Shown: positions 18,567 to 28,397, numbered from the stretch's first letter. The stretch: 64,000 nt of DNA from Flavobacterium sp. YO12 (GCF_004119495.1 NZ_NRQU01000017.1:1-64000), one strand, 5' to 3'. Notes: generated from the sequence alone by a model not told the origin. Made by a program: numbers and translations.

Positions 18567-20264
18567 TTAGAGTTCTTCTTTTTTAAGCTGGCCAATAAAA
18601 TAGGAGGGAGCTATACCAGTTTTTGCCAAAAAGGCTTTAGTAAAGCGCTCTGTGGTACTGAAGCCGGCTTCTTGTGCCAGTGCGGCATACGTGTAGTATT
18701 TTAATCTGCTTTCTGTCTGAAGTAGCGGTATAATGTAATCAATGCGGAGTCCGTTTATATATTCGTTGATCCCTTTTTGTCTATAATGCTCCAGTATATT
18801 TGCCAAGTATTTGGCATTGGTGTTAAAGTCGGCTGCTAGACTTCCGAGTTTCCAGTCTTTTTCCAGAAATCGTTTTTTGTTTTCGAAATTTTCGAGCTGT
18901 TTGAGCAGTAGAGAAGCTGTTTCACTGCTGATATTTTTTAAGGGAACGGCGTCTGTTTTTACTTTGGGGCTGTTTTTCTTTGCGTCAATCTTTCGTATGA
19001 GCAACTGATAATTCTTTTTATATATGCTTCTGATTCTGTAGTGACGGTAGATAAGTGCAATAATGCTGATGGACATTAAAATGATGGAGACTGTGAAAAT
19101 GCGTTCATACTTTTTTTTCCAGACAAGCTTTTGCCTAATAATGCTGTTTTCCGCCGCTATTTTTTCTTTTTCCGATAGAAGTTCTGTGGTGTCATACTGC
19201 TTGTGGATCTTTCCCACGATGTATCTGCTGTTTTCAGTCAACAGGGTATCAGCTTTAAGCAGCTGGTCGATATAGTAGGCCTGTTTATCTAGATTTTTTG
19301 TGCTTTTGGAATAGCTTATCATCAGTTCGAAGGCCTGCCTTAAGTCTGGGCGGAGGTAATTCTTTTCAATGAAGATTCTATCTACAAGCGCAAAATAATC
19401 GAAAGCTTTTTCTTTTTGACCTAGAGACCAGTAGTTTTTTCCGATGTAAAAATATCCAACCGCTTCATTACCAAAATCATTATTCTCCTTAATTGCATCA
19501 AGAGAGTATTCGATATTTTTAATGGAGGCGCCATAGTTCTTTTTGAAATATTCATTGATTCCTTCAGAATGTCTGAAGTAGGGGATCATCTCTTCGATGC
19601 CGAGCCTTTGACTTTCTGAAATTCCAAACCTATTGATTTCTGAACACCTTCCGTAATCCCCCAGTTTATTATGGCAGAGGCCTAGCATGTGTAGTGAATT
19701 CAGGTATGGTCTGAACTGTTGGCCTTTGTAATAGTCAGCGCATTGTTTCATTAGTGAGGCTGCTTCCTCATAGAAGCCGATATAGAATTTAGTCAAAGCA
19801 ATGCAGTACTTTACCTTATGAATAAGATACTGGTCTTTCGTTCTGGAGATATAATTATGGGCTGTCAGATAATTGTCAAGAGCTTCCTGTTGCTTTTTCA
19901 TTCCGTAGTAGACAGTTCCCTTGCTTAGAAAAGCACCGCCAATCAGCTTATTGTCATTGGTTTTTTTGGCTGTGTAGATCATGCTGTCTGCATACATGAT
20001 GCGTTGTTTTGGAGGGGAAATTAAAACCAGATTTTGGTAGCCGCTGATAATTTCTTTCCAGTTCTTCTCGTTTTGGGCTTTATGCAGATAGGTATAGGCA
20101 TAAACTGCCGCACTTGTACTGTCTCTTTTAAGATCATAGAATCTGTTGTCGAGATATTCGTATTTTTTTTTCTTTAGAGAATCAGGAATCTTCCAATTGT
20201 TTTTCTGAGCAGAGGCAAGATAAAAGAAAAGCAGGAATAATAAAAGCAGGTTCTGTCTAATCAT
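18567..20264 (-). CDS. TPR-membrane-AraC type transcriptional regulator
   Basis: A 565-residue regulator of a kind frequent in Flavobacteriia. A signal peptide (residues 1-20) leads to about 340 residues of tetratricopeptide repeats in the periplasm. A membrane helix follows (TVSIILMSISIIALIYRHYR, near residue 390), then a cytoplasmic AraC HTH in the last 100 residues (LAADFNTNAKYLANILEHY, then AALAQEAGFSTTERFTKAF). It probably senses a periplasmic or imported ligand and controls transcription directly. The nearest target is the susC-susD-peptidase unit, on the same strand and downstream, or the divergent lipoprotein/AraC pair. Confidence 0.88.
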   Translation of the reverse strand: MIRQNLLLLFLLFFYLASAQKNNWKIPDSLKKKKYEYLDNRFYDLKRDSTSAAVYAYTYLHKAQNEKNWKEIISGYQNLVLISPPKQRIMYADSMIYTAKKTNDNKLIGGAFLSKGTVYYGMKKQQEALDNYLTAHNYISRTKDQYLIHKVKYCIALTKFYIGFYEEAASLMKQCADYYKGQQFRPYLNSLHMLGLCHNKLGDYGRCSEINRFGISESQRLGIEEMIPYFRHSEGINEYFKKNYGASIKNIEYSLDAIKENNDFGNEAVGYFYIGKNYWSLGQKEKAFDYFALVDRIFIEKNYLRPDLRQAFELMISYSKSTKNLDKQAYYIDQLLKADTLLTENSRYIVGKIHKQYDTTELLSEKEKIAAENSIIRQKLVWKKKYERIFTVSIILMSISIIALIYRHYRIRSIYKKNYQLLIRKIDAKKNSPKVKTDAVPLKNISSETASLLLKQLENFENKKRFLEKDWKLGSLAADFNTNAKYLANILEHYRQKGINEYINGLRIDYIIPLLQTESRLKYYTYAALAQEAGFSTTERFTKAFLAKTGIAPSYFIGQLKKEEL

Positions 20265-20479
20265 TAGTATGATGGTTTAGGGGATACTGATTAAGGGAAA
20301 TAGGATGTGTTTTTATACTGTGGGAATAATTTCACTTTAATTAATATAAAAGTAAAATAAACAATTGGATAATAACGGAATATTTGTGAGAAATGCACTA
20401 TGGATTTCTCGAAAATCCGCAATGGAAATCGGGAAAACCAGCAGACAAATGGTTGCAGGGGATTTTTAGACGGAATAGT

Positions 20480-20522
20480 TTTGCCTTGAATTCAAAAGCA
20501 AAATACTAGGTAGGGTACCTAG
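20480..20522. promoter_or_regulatory. Two adjacent palindromes in a divergent promoter region
   Basis: TTGAATTCAA (20486-20495) is framed by TTTTGC and GCAAAA, and CTAGGTA (20506-20512) pairs with TACCTAG (20516-20522) across GGG. They sit in the 327-base gap between the divergent TPR-AraC gene and the lipoprotein gene, about 70-110 bases before the latter's start. They could be operators for one of the neighbouring regulators. I see nothing else clear in this gap. Confidence 0.45.
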
Positions 20523-20591
20523 CAAAAGTTCTGCTTATCCGGATGAAAAGGGCTGGGAGAAATTCCCATTCACATTCAAACCATACTTACT

Positions 20592-21284
20592 ATGAAATCC
20601 ATTTTATTATGCACTATCGCTGTTACTTTTTTTATTTCATGTTCTGCCGATTCAGATTTTGAGGCTCAAGAGAAACAATTCAGCGCTGTCGGAAAGGGAG
20701 TTGCTAAGGTTCAGTATCCAGCTAACCCTAAGAACCCTTTTGATCTGCAGGGAAGCAAGATTTATCACTTGCTGGATCTCTATGATCAAAAGAATAAGTC
20801 TCCTAATTCAGTATCAGAGCTTGCTGGACAGATCAGGTTTCTTTTGCAAGAATTAGAAAGCAGTCCCATAAGAACAGGTAGATTGATCCCTTTTACCGAT
20901 GAATTGGTGGAATCCATAATGGAAGATCCAGATAATAGTATGATCTCAATGGTTCAAAGCAGTACTCTTCAGTCCTATGCAAAGACAAGTCTTGTTATTT
21001 TTCTCCAAGAGCTTATTATTAAAAGGCAGGAAGCATTTAGTGTTACATATAGCTATATTACGGCATATGAGGCTGAAGTACTGAACGATGCCGCTTTTAC
21101 TTCGGATGAGGTAGAGACTATTTTGACGATAGCCTCTATTTCCCGGTATTCGCTCTATTCTGAGGAGGAACGTAAGGATAAGGATTGGGATATTCTTATA
21201 GGAAATAAATCGGCCAGACCTTTTTTTGAGATTAATGAAGTACCGCTTATTCGAATAATCAGCCTTCTGGGCAGGCTTATTTAG
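20592..21284 (+). CDS. Putative lipoprotein of unknown function
   Basis: A 230-residue protein whose start MKSILLCTIAVTFFISCSAD is a lipoprotein signal with the lipobox cysteine at residue 17. The rest looks mainly helical, with no domain I recognise. Only 22 bases separate it from the AraC-type gene downstream, so the two probably form an operon. Divergent from the TPR-AraC regulator. It may be an accessory of the element, but nothing in the sequence shows its function. Confidence 0.7.
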   Translation: MKSILLCTIAVTFFISCSADSDFEAQEKQFSAVGKGVAKVQYPANPKNPFDLQGSKIYHLLDLYDQKNKSPNSVSELAGQIRFLLQELESSPIRTGRLIPFTDELVESIMEDPDNSMISMVQSSTLQSYAKTSLVIFLQELIIKRQEAFSVTYSYITAYEAEVLNDAAFTSDEVETILTIASISRYSLYSEEERKDKDWDILIGNKSARPFFEINEVPLIRIISLLGRLI

Positions 21285-21306
21285 TCTATCTCATAAGAAG
21301 TTTATT

Positions 21307-22173
21307 ATGCTGAAAGCTTTGATTAACTGCGAAAAAGAACTGCTGTCTTTTTTAGGTGTTGCTATTGATGTCGTGAAAGAATATAAAGCTAAGCCTGCTT
21401 CAGATAAATTTTTTTCGCTTCATTCTCCCAGTGTGCTCTTAATGAAATGCGGTAGGTTTAAAATACAGACTGGAGAAAGCATTCAGGATTTAAGAAAGCA
21501 TGATATGCTGATATTTCCGTCAAAAGTCATCAGCAGAGTAATTGAATCGACAGATAGTCCTCAGTTTTATCTAATTCGCTTCTCGTCTAAGAGAATGAAT
21601 CGAGGTTCTAATTTTCATCACGCAGATTCTTTGTTTTATAGGGCTGGCAAGGAGACTGTAAAAATAAGCCTTGAGATTAGAGATTATCAGGTGCTGTCAT
21701 TGATATGCAGACTCCTTTATAAAGAGAGGGGCATTTCTGAACCAGCTGATTTTGATATGGAACTGAGGCGCATGAGTGCTGATCTGCTTTTTTTTGAGAT
21801 GAAACTCATCTATTCCAAGTACTTTAATTTGGCAGCATTGCATGCCTCGAGAGGAGAAAGACTGTCATGGCAGTTTTTAGCTGTACTTGCCATTCACTGC
21901 AGGAAACATCACAGCGTAAAATTTTATGCCGGTGCGCTGTATGTCACTTCAGGTTATCTGAATAGAGTAGTGAAGAAGACGACAGGAAAATCTGCCAAGA
22001 AAATAATAATTGAAGCGGTGCTTGTCCAAGGCATAAACCTGCTGGAAAATTCGAATTTTACCATTGCTGAAATAGCTGAGGAGCTGGAGTTCAGCTCGCT
22101 TTCCGCATTCGATATCTTTTTTAAAAAATTAATGTTTTGCACACCGTCAGAATACCGTTCGAAATGCCCCTAG
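21307..22173 (+). CDS. AraC-family transcriptional regulator
   Basis: A 288-residue soluble protein with an N-terminal sensory part of about 180 residues (KCGRFKIQTGESIQDLRKHDM resembles a cupin-type arm without clear metal ligands) and a C-terminal pair of AraC helix-turn-helix motifs (LYVTSGYLNRVVKKTTGKS, then IAEIAEELEFSSLSAFDIFF, PSEYR). The final PSEYR is the usual AraC ending. It lies between a lipoprotein gene and an RteC-like gene, upstream of the transfer operon. Regulators at this place control excision and transfer in related elements, which is a reasonable inference here. Confidence 0.85.
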   Translation: MLKALINCEKELLSFLGVAIDVVKEYKAKPASDKFFSLHSPSVLLMKCGRFKIQTGESIQDLRKHDMLIFPSKVISRVIESTDSPQFYLIRFSSKRMNRGSNFHHADSLFYRAGKETVKISLEIRDYQVLSLICRLLYKERGISEPADFDMELRRMSADLLFFEMKLIYSKYFNLAALHASRGERLSWQFLAVLAIHCRKHHSVKFYAGALYVTSGYLNRVVKKTTGKSAKKIIIEAVLVQGINLLENSNFTIAEIAEELEFSSLSAFDIFFKKLMFCTPSEYRSKCP

Positions 22174-22231
22174 AGATTTAAGAGTCGTTAGTTTTTATTA
22201 TTTATTATTAACTACAATTAAAACATGAAAA

Positions 22232-23416
22232 ATGATGAACAGTAAATATCCTTTAGAATGGCTGGATAGGCTGATATTGGAATATTTGAATCCTAATGTA
22301 GCCGATCTAAGCCTATTGGCTGAAGCTGAACTGAAAGCAATTTCAGAACATGTCGTAAAAGAATCAGTCCGGATTCAAGTTCGAATAAAAAATGAAATAT
22401 TTGGACTCAGGAGAAAGAGGCAGATTCGACTTTTAGTCAGAAAGTACCATTCGACTTTAATCTTTCTATTGGACGCGATGACGGACAGTCAGAAAGCTGA
22501 TGCATTTAAGGAAACAGCTTTATTAAAATGTGGTGAGATGATTATAAGATGCCTTGATGAGTTATTGTCATTTTTGGAGCAGCAATATTCCTGCTATTTA
22601 AACTTAGATGAAAGGATGCCGGTGACTTATTTTTTAGTCTCGAGAAAAGAGTTGCAGCTAAAATTAAAAAGTCTTTGGAAGATTCGATCTGAAAGTGAGG
22701 AAGTTCAGCAAGTACTAAAAATTGTTGTGGATGAATTAGCTGATTCTATCTCGCTGCAGGAAAGGCGCAGGGTAACTTTCCGTCAGGTGCTGTATGAACG
22801 AAAGCTGTTAAATGAACTTGTACTAATTGAATCTTTGGAAATGAAAGAAGGATTTTCTATGCTGGACCAGAAGCTGATCAGTTTGAATTTCAATAGTCCT
22901 GTTTATGTAAAGGTATTAGCAAGTCGCTTTATTTCCAGACTGGAGCTGGAGGAAAGCTTTTCTGAAAAACTCCGTTTTTTATCCTATTATCTAAAGGAAC
23001 TCAACCAGATACATTCGAGTGAAAAGCTATTTTTTAATTCAGGTTTTGAGCCTGTAAAAATAGTTTTAGACAACTGGTTTAGGCGTGAGCTTGAATATCT
23101 GGAGAAGCAGATGAAGCTTTCAGGTGATTCTAATAGTAAGGTGTGGATAGCTGAGAAACAGGAAAATAAACTGGAATGTGATCTTTCGGCAGATCAAATA
23201 GGAATTATTCTTCGGGCAGCGGATGAAACGCGTGTGGTAAAGTCCAGATCTATGAGTCTGGTTTTTCAGAGAATAGTGCCACATTTATCTACGGCTTTTA
23301 AAAAGGATTTATCGTATCAGTCGGTACGAAGTAAATCGTACAATGCGGAAGAGAATGATAAAAACATTGCGATACTGGCTCTTGAGAAGATGATTAAAAA
23401 GATTAGAACGTATTGA
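22232..23416 (+). CDS. RteC-like regulatory protein
   Basis: A 394-residue helical protein. Its last 90 residues (LSADQIGIILRAADETRVV, then LSYQSVRSKSYNAEE) follow the pattern of the RteC C-terminal domain, the regulator that switches on excision genes of CTnDOT. The position, just before the transfer genes, fits. The N-terminal 300 residues are helical and less diagnostic. No rteA/rteB two-component pair is present. The family call rests on pattern memory only and could be wrong; the fallback is a conserved conjugative-element protein of unknown function. Confidence 0.55.
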   Translation: MMNSKYPLEWLDRLILEYLNPNVADLSLLAEAELKAISEHVVKESVRIQVRIKNEIFGLRRKRQIRLLVRKYHSTLIFLLDAMTDSQKADAFKETALLKCGEMIIRCLDELLSFLEQQYSCYLNLDERMPVTYFLVSRKELQLKLKSLWKIRSESEEVQQVLKIVVDELADSISLQERRRVTFRQVLYERKLLNELVLIESLEMKEGFSMLDQKLISLNFNSPVYVKVLASRFISRLELEESFSEKLRFLSYYLKELNQIHSSEKLFFNSGFEPVKIVLDNWFRRELEYLEKQMKLSGDSNSKVWIAEKQENKLECDLSADQIGIILRAADETRVVKSRSMSLVFQRIVPHLSTAFKKDLSYQSVRSKSYNAEENDKNIAILALEKMIKKIRTY

Positions 23417-23533
23417 ATTGTAAATTAATAAGACTGTTTTTGAAACAAAATAGTTTTTATTGAAGACTAATGTTTTAAAGCAGATTCTGAATTCTTTTGC
23501 TGTTGATTGTAAATATTTTTAAAACTAAAAAAC

Positions 23534-23734
23534 ATGATGACCTTAATTGCCATATTCTTTCCTTCATTATCTTTTCTGCTGCGAGGAAAGCTTTTAACTG
23601 CTTTATTATGTCTTATTCTCCAGATCACGCTGATAGGGTGGATTCCTGCCACTATATGGGCTGTGGTGTCGCTTCAAAATGCAAGAAGTGACAAGCGCAA
23701 TGCAAAACTTATAAAAGCGATAAGAACGAAATAA
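23534..23734 (+). CDS. YqaE/Pmp3-family small membrane protein
   Basis: A 66-residue protein with two membrane helices (LIAIFFPSLSFLLRGK and LCLILQITLIGWIPATIWAV). The first helix end and the GWIPATIWA segment are the hallmark of the Pmp3/YqaE stress-associated proteolipid family. The frame is also open from another phase at 23497, but only this one shows the family pattern. Proteins of this kind are often found near the start of Bacteroidota transfer operons. A terminator follows at 23756. Confidence 0.75.
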   Translation: MMTLIAIFFPSLSFLLRGKLLTALLCLILQITLIGWIPATIWAVVSLQNARSDKRNAKLIKAIRTK

Positions 23735-23755
23735 AATAAACTCAATTAACCAATG

Positions 23756-23790
23756 AAGCCTCTGGAGACACTTGTTTTTAGAGGCTTTTC
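23756..23790 (+). terminator. Rho-independent terminator after the YqaE-like gene
   Basis: AAGCCTCT (23756-23763) pairs with AGAGGCTT (23780-23787), followed by a T-rich run. It separates the YqaE-like gene from the transfer genes, so these probably have their own promoter in 23800-23950. Confidence 0.65.
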
Positions 23791-23956
23791 TGTTTTTTAT
23801 TAGTACTGTTTCTGCATTATTTAGATGAGGTACAGAAGGGTACAGCAGAAAGTTGTACTTGTAGCTGGTCATGTGTAATTGTTTCTTTGTCCTGTAATTA
23901 AATCGGAAGTGGATCTGATTTTCTGAAGTGATGTTTAATGTTTAAATAGAACAGTT

Positions 23957-24400
23957 ATGTTAACAGGTATTTCATGGGGCAATTATGCAGCAGCAGTTAT
24001 TGTTTTTCTTTTGATATGGTACGGAATTTTAATATTCAGGTATTATTGTAAAAATTTGAATTCGTTTTTTAAGAATGGTTGCAGCGGTAAACATGTTGTA
24101 AAGCAGCAGGAAAAAAAAGAAAGTTCTTTTTCAGAATATAATGAATCTTTCAGTACACTCGAAGATGCAGAAGAATTGTATAACAAATTATTATCTGTGT
24201 TTACCGAAAGTAATGATAGAAGTAGTTCTAAAACTGAATTTTTGCATTATGTGCAGTTTAATCTTTCTGAATATCCTTTTGTAAAGAAGTCTGCTTTACG
24301 CGAAAAAATAAATTCGCTTATGGCTTTAGAGAGCCGGAAGTATCCTGCATTTCTGATAACTTATGAAGAAATGGACCGTTTATGGGAAAGCGAAGATTAA
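23957..24400 (+). CDS. Conserved conjugative-element membrane protein
   Basis: A 147-residue protein with one N-terminal membrane helix (about residues 9-27, after the start MLTGISWGNY) and a cytoplasmic helical tail rich in Glu and Lys. It lies in the slot before traE, where related Bacteroidota elements often carry a small protein of this shape; its function is unknown. A CRISPR spacer at 1932-1961 resembles the first bases of this gene (see findings). Confidence 0.65.
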   Translation: MLTGISWGNYAAAVIVFLLIWYGILIFRYYCKNLNSFFKNGCSGKHVVKQQEKKESSFSEYNESFSTLEDAEELYNKLLSVFTESNDRSSSKTEFLHYVQFNLSEYPFVKKSALREKINSLMALESRKYPAFLITYEEMDRLWESED

Positions 24401-24530
24401 ATCTTAAGCAGAGTAAATATCCCTGTTCGCTCTAGTGCGGTATGGCAGTTTGTGATGAGAAGATAGTGTCTGTAATAGCGTTATTTCTCTGCTTTTATTT
24501 CAAGTACTAGTTTAATTTAAATGATAAGAG

Positions 24531-24869
24531 ATGAAAAGATGGAAATGGAAATTAAAATGTTTTTGGAAAAAGAACAAAGCAGCTGTGATATGCATTTTGC
24601 TGCTGGTGATAATTAATGGTAACGGTTATGGTCAAGACGGAGTGGCCGGAATTAATGAAGCCAACCAGAAGGTGCGCAGTTATTTTGATGCTGGAACAGA
24701 ACTCATGTATGCCGTTGGGGCAATCCTTGGTCTTATTGGAGCTGTTAAAGTTTACCAGAAATGGAATGCTGGAGATCCCGATACAGGTAAAGTGGCTGCA
24801 GCCTGGTTTGGCAGCTGTGTATTTCTTGTCGTAGTGGCAACAGTCATTAAATCCTTTTTTGGAGTCTGA
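24531..24869 (+). CDS. traE: Conjugal transfer protein TraE (DUF4134)
   Basis: A 112-residue protein with a cleavable N-terminal hydrophobic segment (VICILLLVIINGNGYGQ) and two further membrane helices (LMYAVGAILGLIGAVKVYQKW and AAWFGSCVFLVVVATVIKSFF). The motif KVYQKWNAGDPDTGK is the signature of DUF4134/TraE of CTnDOT-type elements. It is thought to correspond to the VirB2-like pilin of the mating channel. First of a tightly packed transfer operon; its stop overlaps the traF start (TGATG). Confidence 0.92.
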   Translation: MKRWKWKLKCFWKKNKAAVICILLLVIINGNGYGQDGVAGINEANQKVRSYFDAGTELMYAVGAILGLIGAVKVYQKWNAGDPDTGKVAAAWFGSCVFLVVVATVIKSFFGV

Positions 24870-25183
24870 TGACAAACAGTGTCTATCAGATTAATAAAGG
24901 TATTAATCAAAGCATTGAGTTTAAAGGTTTGAAAGCACAGTATATCTGGTATTTAGGAGGAGGTGTTGTAGTGCTTATGATTGTGTTTGCAGTGTTGTAT
25001 ATCATCGGACTTCCTTCGCTTATGTGTGTGTGCTTTGTGGGGAGTGCCGGCGCCTTTCTGGTTTTCAAAATATACAGGTTGAGCAGTCGGTATGGTGAGT
25101 ACGGAATGATGAAAGCAATCGCAGGAAAGCAGATTCCAAATTGTGTTAAAGTGTTCAGCAGGGGAATTTTTATAAAGATATAG
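24869..25183 (+). CDS. traF: Conjugal transfer protein TraF (DUF4133)
   Basis: A 104-residue protein with two membrane helices in its middle (about residues 28-70), followed by a short cytoplasmic tail. It starts NSVYQINKGINQSIEFKGLK, typical of DUF4133/TraF, the VirB3-like partner of the TraG ATPase. The start codon overlaps the traE stop by one base and traG follows after 33 bases, matching the conserved E-F-G order. Confidence 0.92.
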   Translation: MTNSVYQINKGINQSIEFKGLKAQYIWYLGGGVVVLMIVFAVLYIIGLPSLMCVCFVGSAGAFLVFKIYRLSSRYGEYGMMKAIAGKQIPNCVKVFSRGIFIKI

Positions 25184-25216
25184 CTTTAAAACGTTAGTTG
25201 TCAAAATGAAGGAGAG

Positions 25217-27685
25217 ATGGAGAAGAGGATGGAAGACCTGCTGCCCGTTATGGCAGTGGAATACGATTGTATTATATCAAAGCAAGGAGATATAACAGTA
25301 GTTTTTAAGGCAGAGCTGCCGGAGATTTTTACGCTTTCTGATCACGAGTATGAGGCCTTTCACCAGTCATGGATTAAAGCCGTTAAGGTTCTGCCGAAAT
25401 TCTGTGTGTTTCACAAGCAGGATTGGTTCTTAGAAAAAGGTTATCACGCTGATTTTTCAAGTTCTGACACAAGTTTTCTAACTAGGAGCAGCGAACGGTT
25501 TTTCAATGAAAGACCTTTTCTGGACCATTCCTGTTATATTATGCTGACCAAGAAACCCCAGGGAAGAAGAAATTCCAGTTCTCTTTTTTCTAATCTGCTG
25601 CGCAGTTCAATAGTTCCTGAGCAGACTATTAAAGAACAGCTGCTTGAGGACTTTATTGATGTCTGCGGTCAGTTTAAAAGAATTATGGAAGACAGCGGTT
25701 TTGTAAAACTCCTGCGTCTTAAAGATAATGCTCTGAAAAGTGAAAGCCGAAAAATTGGTCTTGTAGAGAAGTACTGCTTTTTATCAGATCAGGAAGATTC
25801 ATTTATTTTTAATGATATTAGATTTGATGAAGGATTATCAGTGGGAGATAAACACTGCCAGCTTTTTACTCTTGGTGACGCGGCTGATCTTCCCGCTTTA
25901 TGCGGATCAAGAATAAACTTTGACCGCTACAGTACCGATAAAACTAAATTCAGCGTCGGATTTGCATCCACTCTCGGACAGCTTCTGTCCTGCAATCACA
26001 TTTATAATCAGTATTTGTTTATTGAGGATGCGCACAAGACGATCCAGAAATTGGAGAGCAAGAGATTAAGACTGCAGTCTTTATCGGCTTACAGCCGTGA
26101 GAATATGATTGCAAGGGATGCTGCAAATGATTTTTTGAATGAAGCCATATCCCAGCAAAGACTTCCTGTTAAGGCTCATTTTAATGTACTGGCATGGAGT
26201 ACGGATAAGGAAGAATTGAAGGAGATTAAAAATAAAGTTTGCTCAGCTTTGGCACAGATGGATGCGGCTGCGAAGCAGGAAACTGTTGGGGCAGCTCAGA
26301 TTTATTGGGCTGGGATGCCTGGAAACGCTGCTGATTTTCCAATGAATGACACCTTTGACACTTTTACAGAGCAGGCGGTCTGTTTTCTGAATATGGAAAC
26401 AGGATATAAATCTTCGCTGAGCCCTGTAGGCATTCGTTTAGGAGACAGGCTTACGGGGAAGCCGGTTCATGTGGATATCAGCGATGAGCCTGTCAAGATG
26501 GGAATCTGCACCAACCGCAATAAGTTTATACTGGGTCCCTCGGGAAGCGGTAAATCTTTTTTTACCAATCATATGGTGAGAAGCTATTATGAACAGGGGG
26601 CACATGTGGTGCTGGTTGATGTCGGACACAGTTATAAAGGACTTTGTGATATGGTCGGCGGCTATTATTTTACCTATGATGAAAAGAATCCGATCCGCTT
26701 TAATCCATTTTATATTTCAGAAGGAGATAATCTGGATACGGAGAAAAAAGAAAGCATTAAAACACTGCTGCTGGCACTCTGGAAAAAAGACGATGAAACT
26801 TTTAATAGAAGTGAATATGTAGCCTTATCCAATGCGCTTCAGCTGTATTATGAAAAGATGGATGGTAATTCTCATATTTTCCCCTGTTTTAACAGCTTCT
26901 ATGAGTTTTTAAAAGAGGAGTTTGTTTCCATTCTAGAGGGGGACAAAGTGAAAGAAAAGGATTTTGATGTCAATAATTTTCTATATGTACTGCGGCCGTA
27001 TTACAAAGGAGGTGAGTTTGACTATCTGCTGAATGCGACTGAGAATCTGGAGCTGTTACAAGAGAGATTCATTGTATTTGAGTTGGATAATATCAAAGAC
27101 CACCCGATACTTTTCCCCGTTGTCACTATCATCATTATGGAGGTTTTTATCAGCAAGATGAGAAAACTCAAAGGAATCCGTAAAATGATTCTCATTGAGG
27201 AAGCCTGGAAAGCACTTATGAAGGAAGGTTTTGCAGAGTATATAAAGTATCTTTTTAAGACCGTGAGGAAGTTCTATGGCGAAGCTGTAGTGGTTACCCA
27301 GGAAGTAGAAGATATTATTTCTTCTCCAGTGGTCAAGCAGGCTATTATTAACAACAGTGACTGCAAAATTCTGCTGGATCAGAGCAAATACCAGAATAAG
27401 TTTGACCAGATACAGGAACTGCTGGGACTGACGGAAAAAGAAAAAGCACTGGTGCTTTCGGTAAATAAAGCCAACGATCCGGATAAAAAATACAAGGAAG
27501 TTTTTATTTCTCTTGGAGGCATGCTTTCTAAAGTTTACAGAACTGAGGTTTCTTTAGAGGAATATCTGGCTTACACTACAGAGGAAAGCGAAAAAGTGAA
27601 AATGAATGCTTATGCCAAAAGGTTTGGCGGAGACATCAAAAAAGGGATTGCCGCAATGGCTCAGGACATGAGAAACGGAAATTAA
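25217..27685 (+). CDS. traG: Conjugation system ATPase TraG (VirB4 family)
   Basis: The main energy-supplying ATPase of the CTnDOT-type transfer apparatus, 822 residues. The N-terminal half mediates assembly. The C-terminal half is a RecA-like motor with Walker A GPSGSGKSF (from residue 440), Walker B MILIEEAW (near 660) and a downstream VVTQEVEDI segment with the sensor Gln. The length is usual and no motif is missing. It acts on the cytoplasmic side of the inner membrane with TraF. The start at 25217 has GGAGAG just upstream; the Met four codons later is possible. Confidence 0.95.
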   Translation: MEKRMEDLLPVMAVEYDCIISKQGDITVVFKAELPEIFTLSDHEYEAFHQSWIKAVKVLPKFCVFHKQDWFLEKGYHADFSSSDTSFLTRSSERFFNERPFLDHSCYIMLTKKPQGRRNSSSLFSNLLRSSIVPEQTIKEQLLEDFIDVCGQFKRIMEDSGFVKLLRLKDNALKSESRKIGLVEKYCFLSDQEDSFIFNDIRFDEGLSVGDKHCQLFTLGDAADLPALCGSRINFDRYSTDKTKFSVGFASTLGQLLSCNHIYNQYLFIEDAHKTIQKLESKRLRLQSLSAYSRENMIARDAANDFLNEAISQQRLPVKAHFNVLAWSTDKEELKEIKNKVCSALAQMDAAAKQETVGAAQIYWAGMPGNAADFPMNDTFDTFTEQAVCFLNMETGYKSSLSPVGIRLGDRLTGKPVHVDISDEPVKMGICTNRNKFILGPSGSGKSFFTNHMVRSYYEQGAHVVLVDVGHSYKGLCDMVGGYYFTYDEKNPIRFNPFYISEGDNLDTEKKESIKTLLLALWKKDDETFNRSEYVALSNALQLYYEKMDGNSHIFPCFNSFYEFLKEEFVSILEGDKVKEKDFDVNNFLYVLRPYYKGGEFDYLLNATENLELLQERFIVFELDNIKDHPILFPVVTIIIMEVFISKMRKLKGIRKMILIEEAWKALMKEGFAEYIKYLFKTVRKFYGEAVVVTQEVEDIISSPVVKQAIINNSDCKILLDQSKYQNKFDQIQELLGLTEKEKALVLSVNKANDPDKKYKEVFISLGGMLSKVYRTEVSLEEYLAYTTEESEKVKMNAYAKRFGGDIKKGIAAMAQDMRNGN

Positions 27686-27698
27686 AGAAAAAAGAAAA

Positions 27699-28382
27699 AT
27701 GAAAAGTAAATTAATTGTGTGCATGGTCTGTCTGCTGCTTATCAGCACCCCGGCTAGACCTGTAGAAAGGGCGGCAGTACTGCCGATACTGGAGATTGTG
27801 AAAGCGGTTACAAAAAAAGTAATTAAAGCAATTGATCTGAGGATTCAAAAACTGCAGAATAAAACCATTTGGCTGCAGAATGCACAAAAACAGGTAGAGA
27901 ACGTGCTCTCTAAATTAAAGCTGAATGAAATCTCAGATTGGACTAAAAAACAGAAAGATCTTTACAAAGACTATTACGAGGAACTCACCAAGGTAAAATC
28001 TATTATAACGTATTATCAGAGAATAAAAGAGATTACTAAAAAGCAGACCAGATTGGTGCAGGAATATGAAAAGGCATGGAATCTCTTTAAGAAAGATACT
28101 CGTTTTAAAGATAGTGAGATTCAGTATATGGAACGTGTTTACTCAGGCATTCTAGAAGAGAGTCTTAAGAACATTGACCAGATCTTTTTGATACTGGACT
28201 CTTTCAGCACACAGATGAGTGATCTGAAAAGACTGGAGATTATCAATAAGGCTGCAGATCAGATTGATGCCAATTATGATGATCTCAAGATGTTTAACCA
28301 GCAGAATGTAATGCTGAGTCTTCAGAGGGCAAAAACAGAGGCCGAAGTTAATCAAGTCAAACAATTTTACGGAATTCCATAA
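27699..28382 (+). CDS. TraI-like conjugal transfer protein, coiled-coil
   Basis: A 227-residue exported protein with a signal peptide (about 1-22) and an almost wholly helical, coiled-coil mature part (IQKLQNKTIWLQNAQKQVEN and TYYQRIKEITKKQTRLVQEY). It occupies the traI slot between traG and traJ, and homologues at this place in flavobacterial elements are labelled TraI. It may be a VirB5-like periplasmic component. The two genes after it encode proteins of similar layout. Confidence 0.75.
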   Translation: MKSKLIVCMVCLLLISTPARPVERAAVLPILEIVKAVTKKVIKAIDLRIQKLQNKTIWLQNAQKQVENVLSKLKLNEISDWTKKQKDLYKDYYEELTKVKSIITYYQRIKEITKKQTRLVQEYEKAWNLFKKDTRFKDSEIQYMERVYSGILEESLKNIDQIFLILDSFSTQMSDLKRLEIINKAADQIDANYDDLKMFNQQNVMLSLQRAKTEAEVNQVKQFYGIP

Positions 28383-28397
28383 TTCAAAGAAAATATT

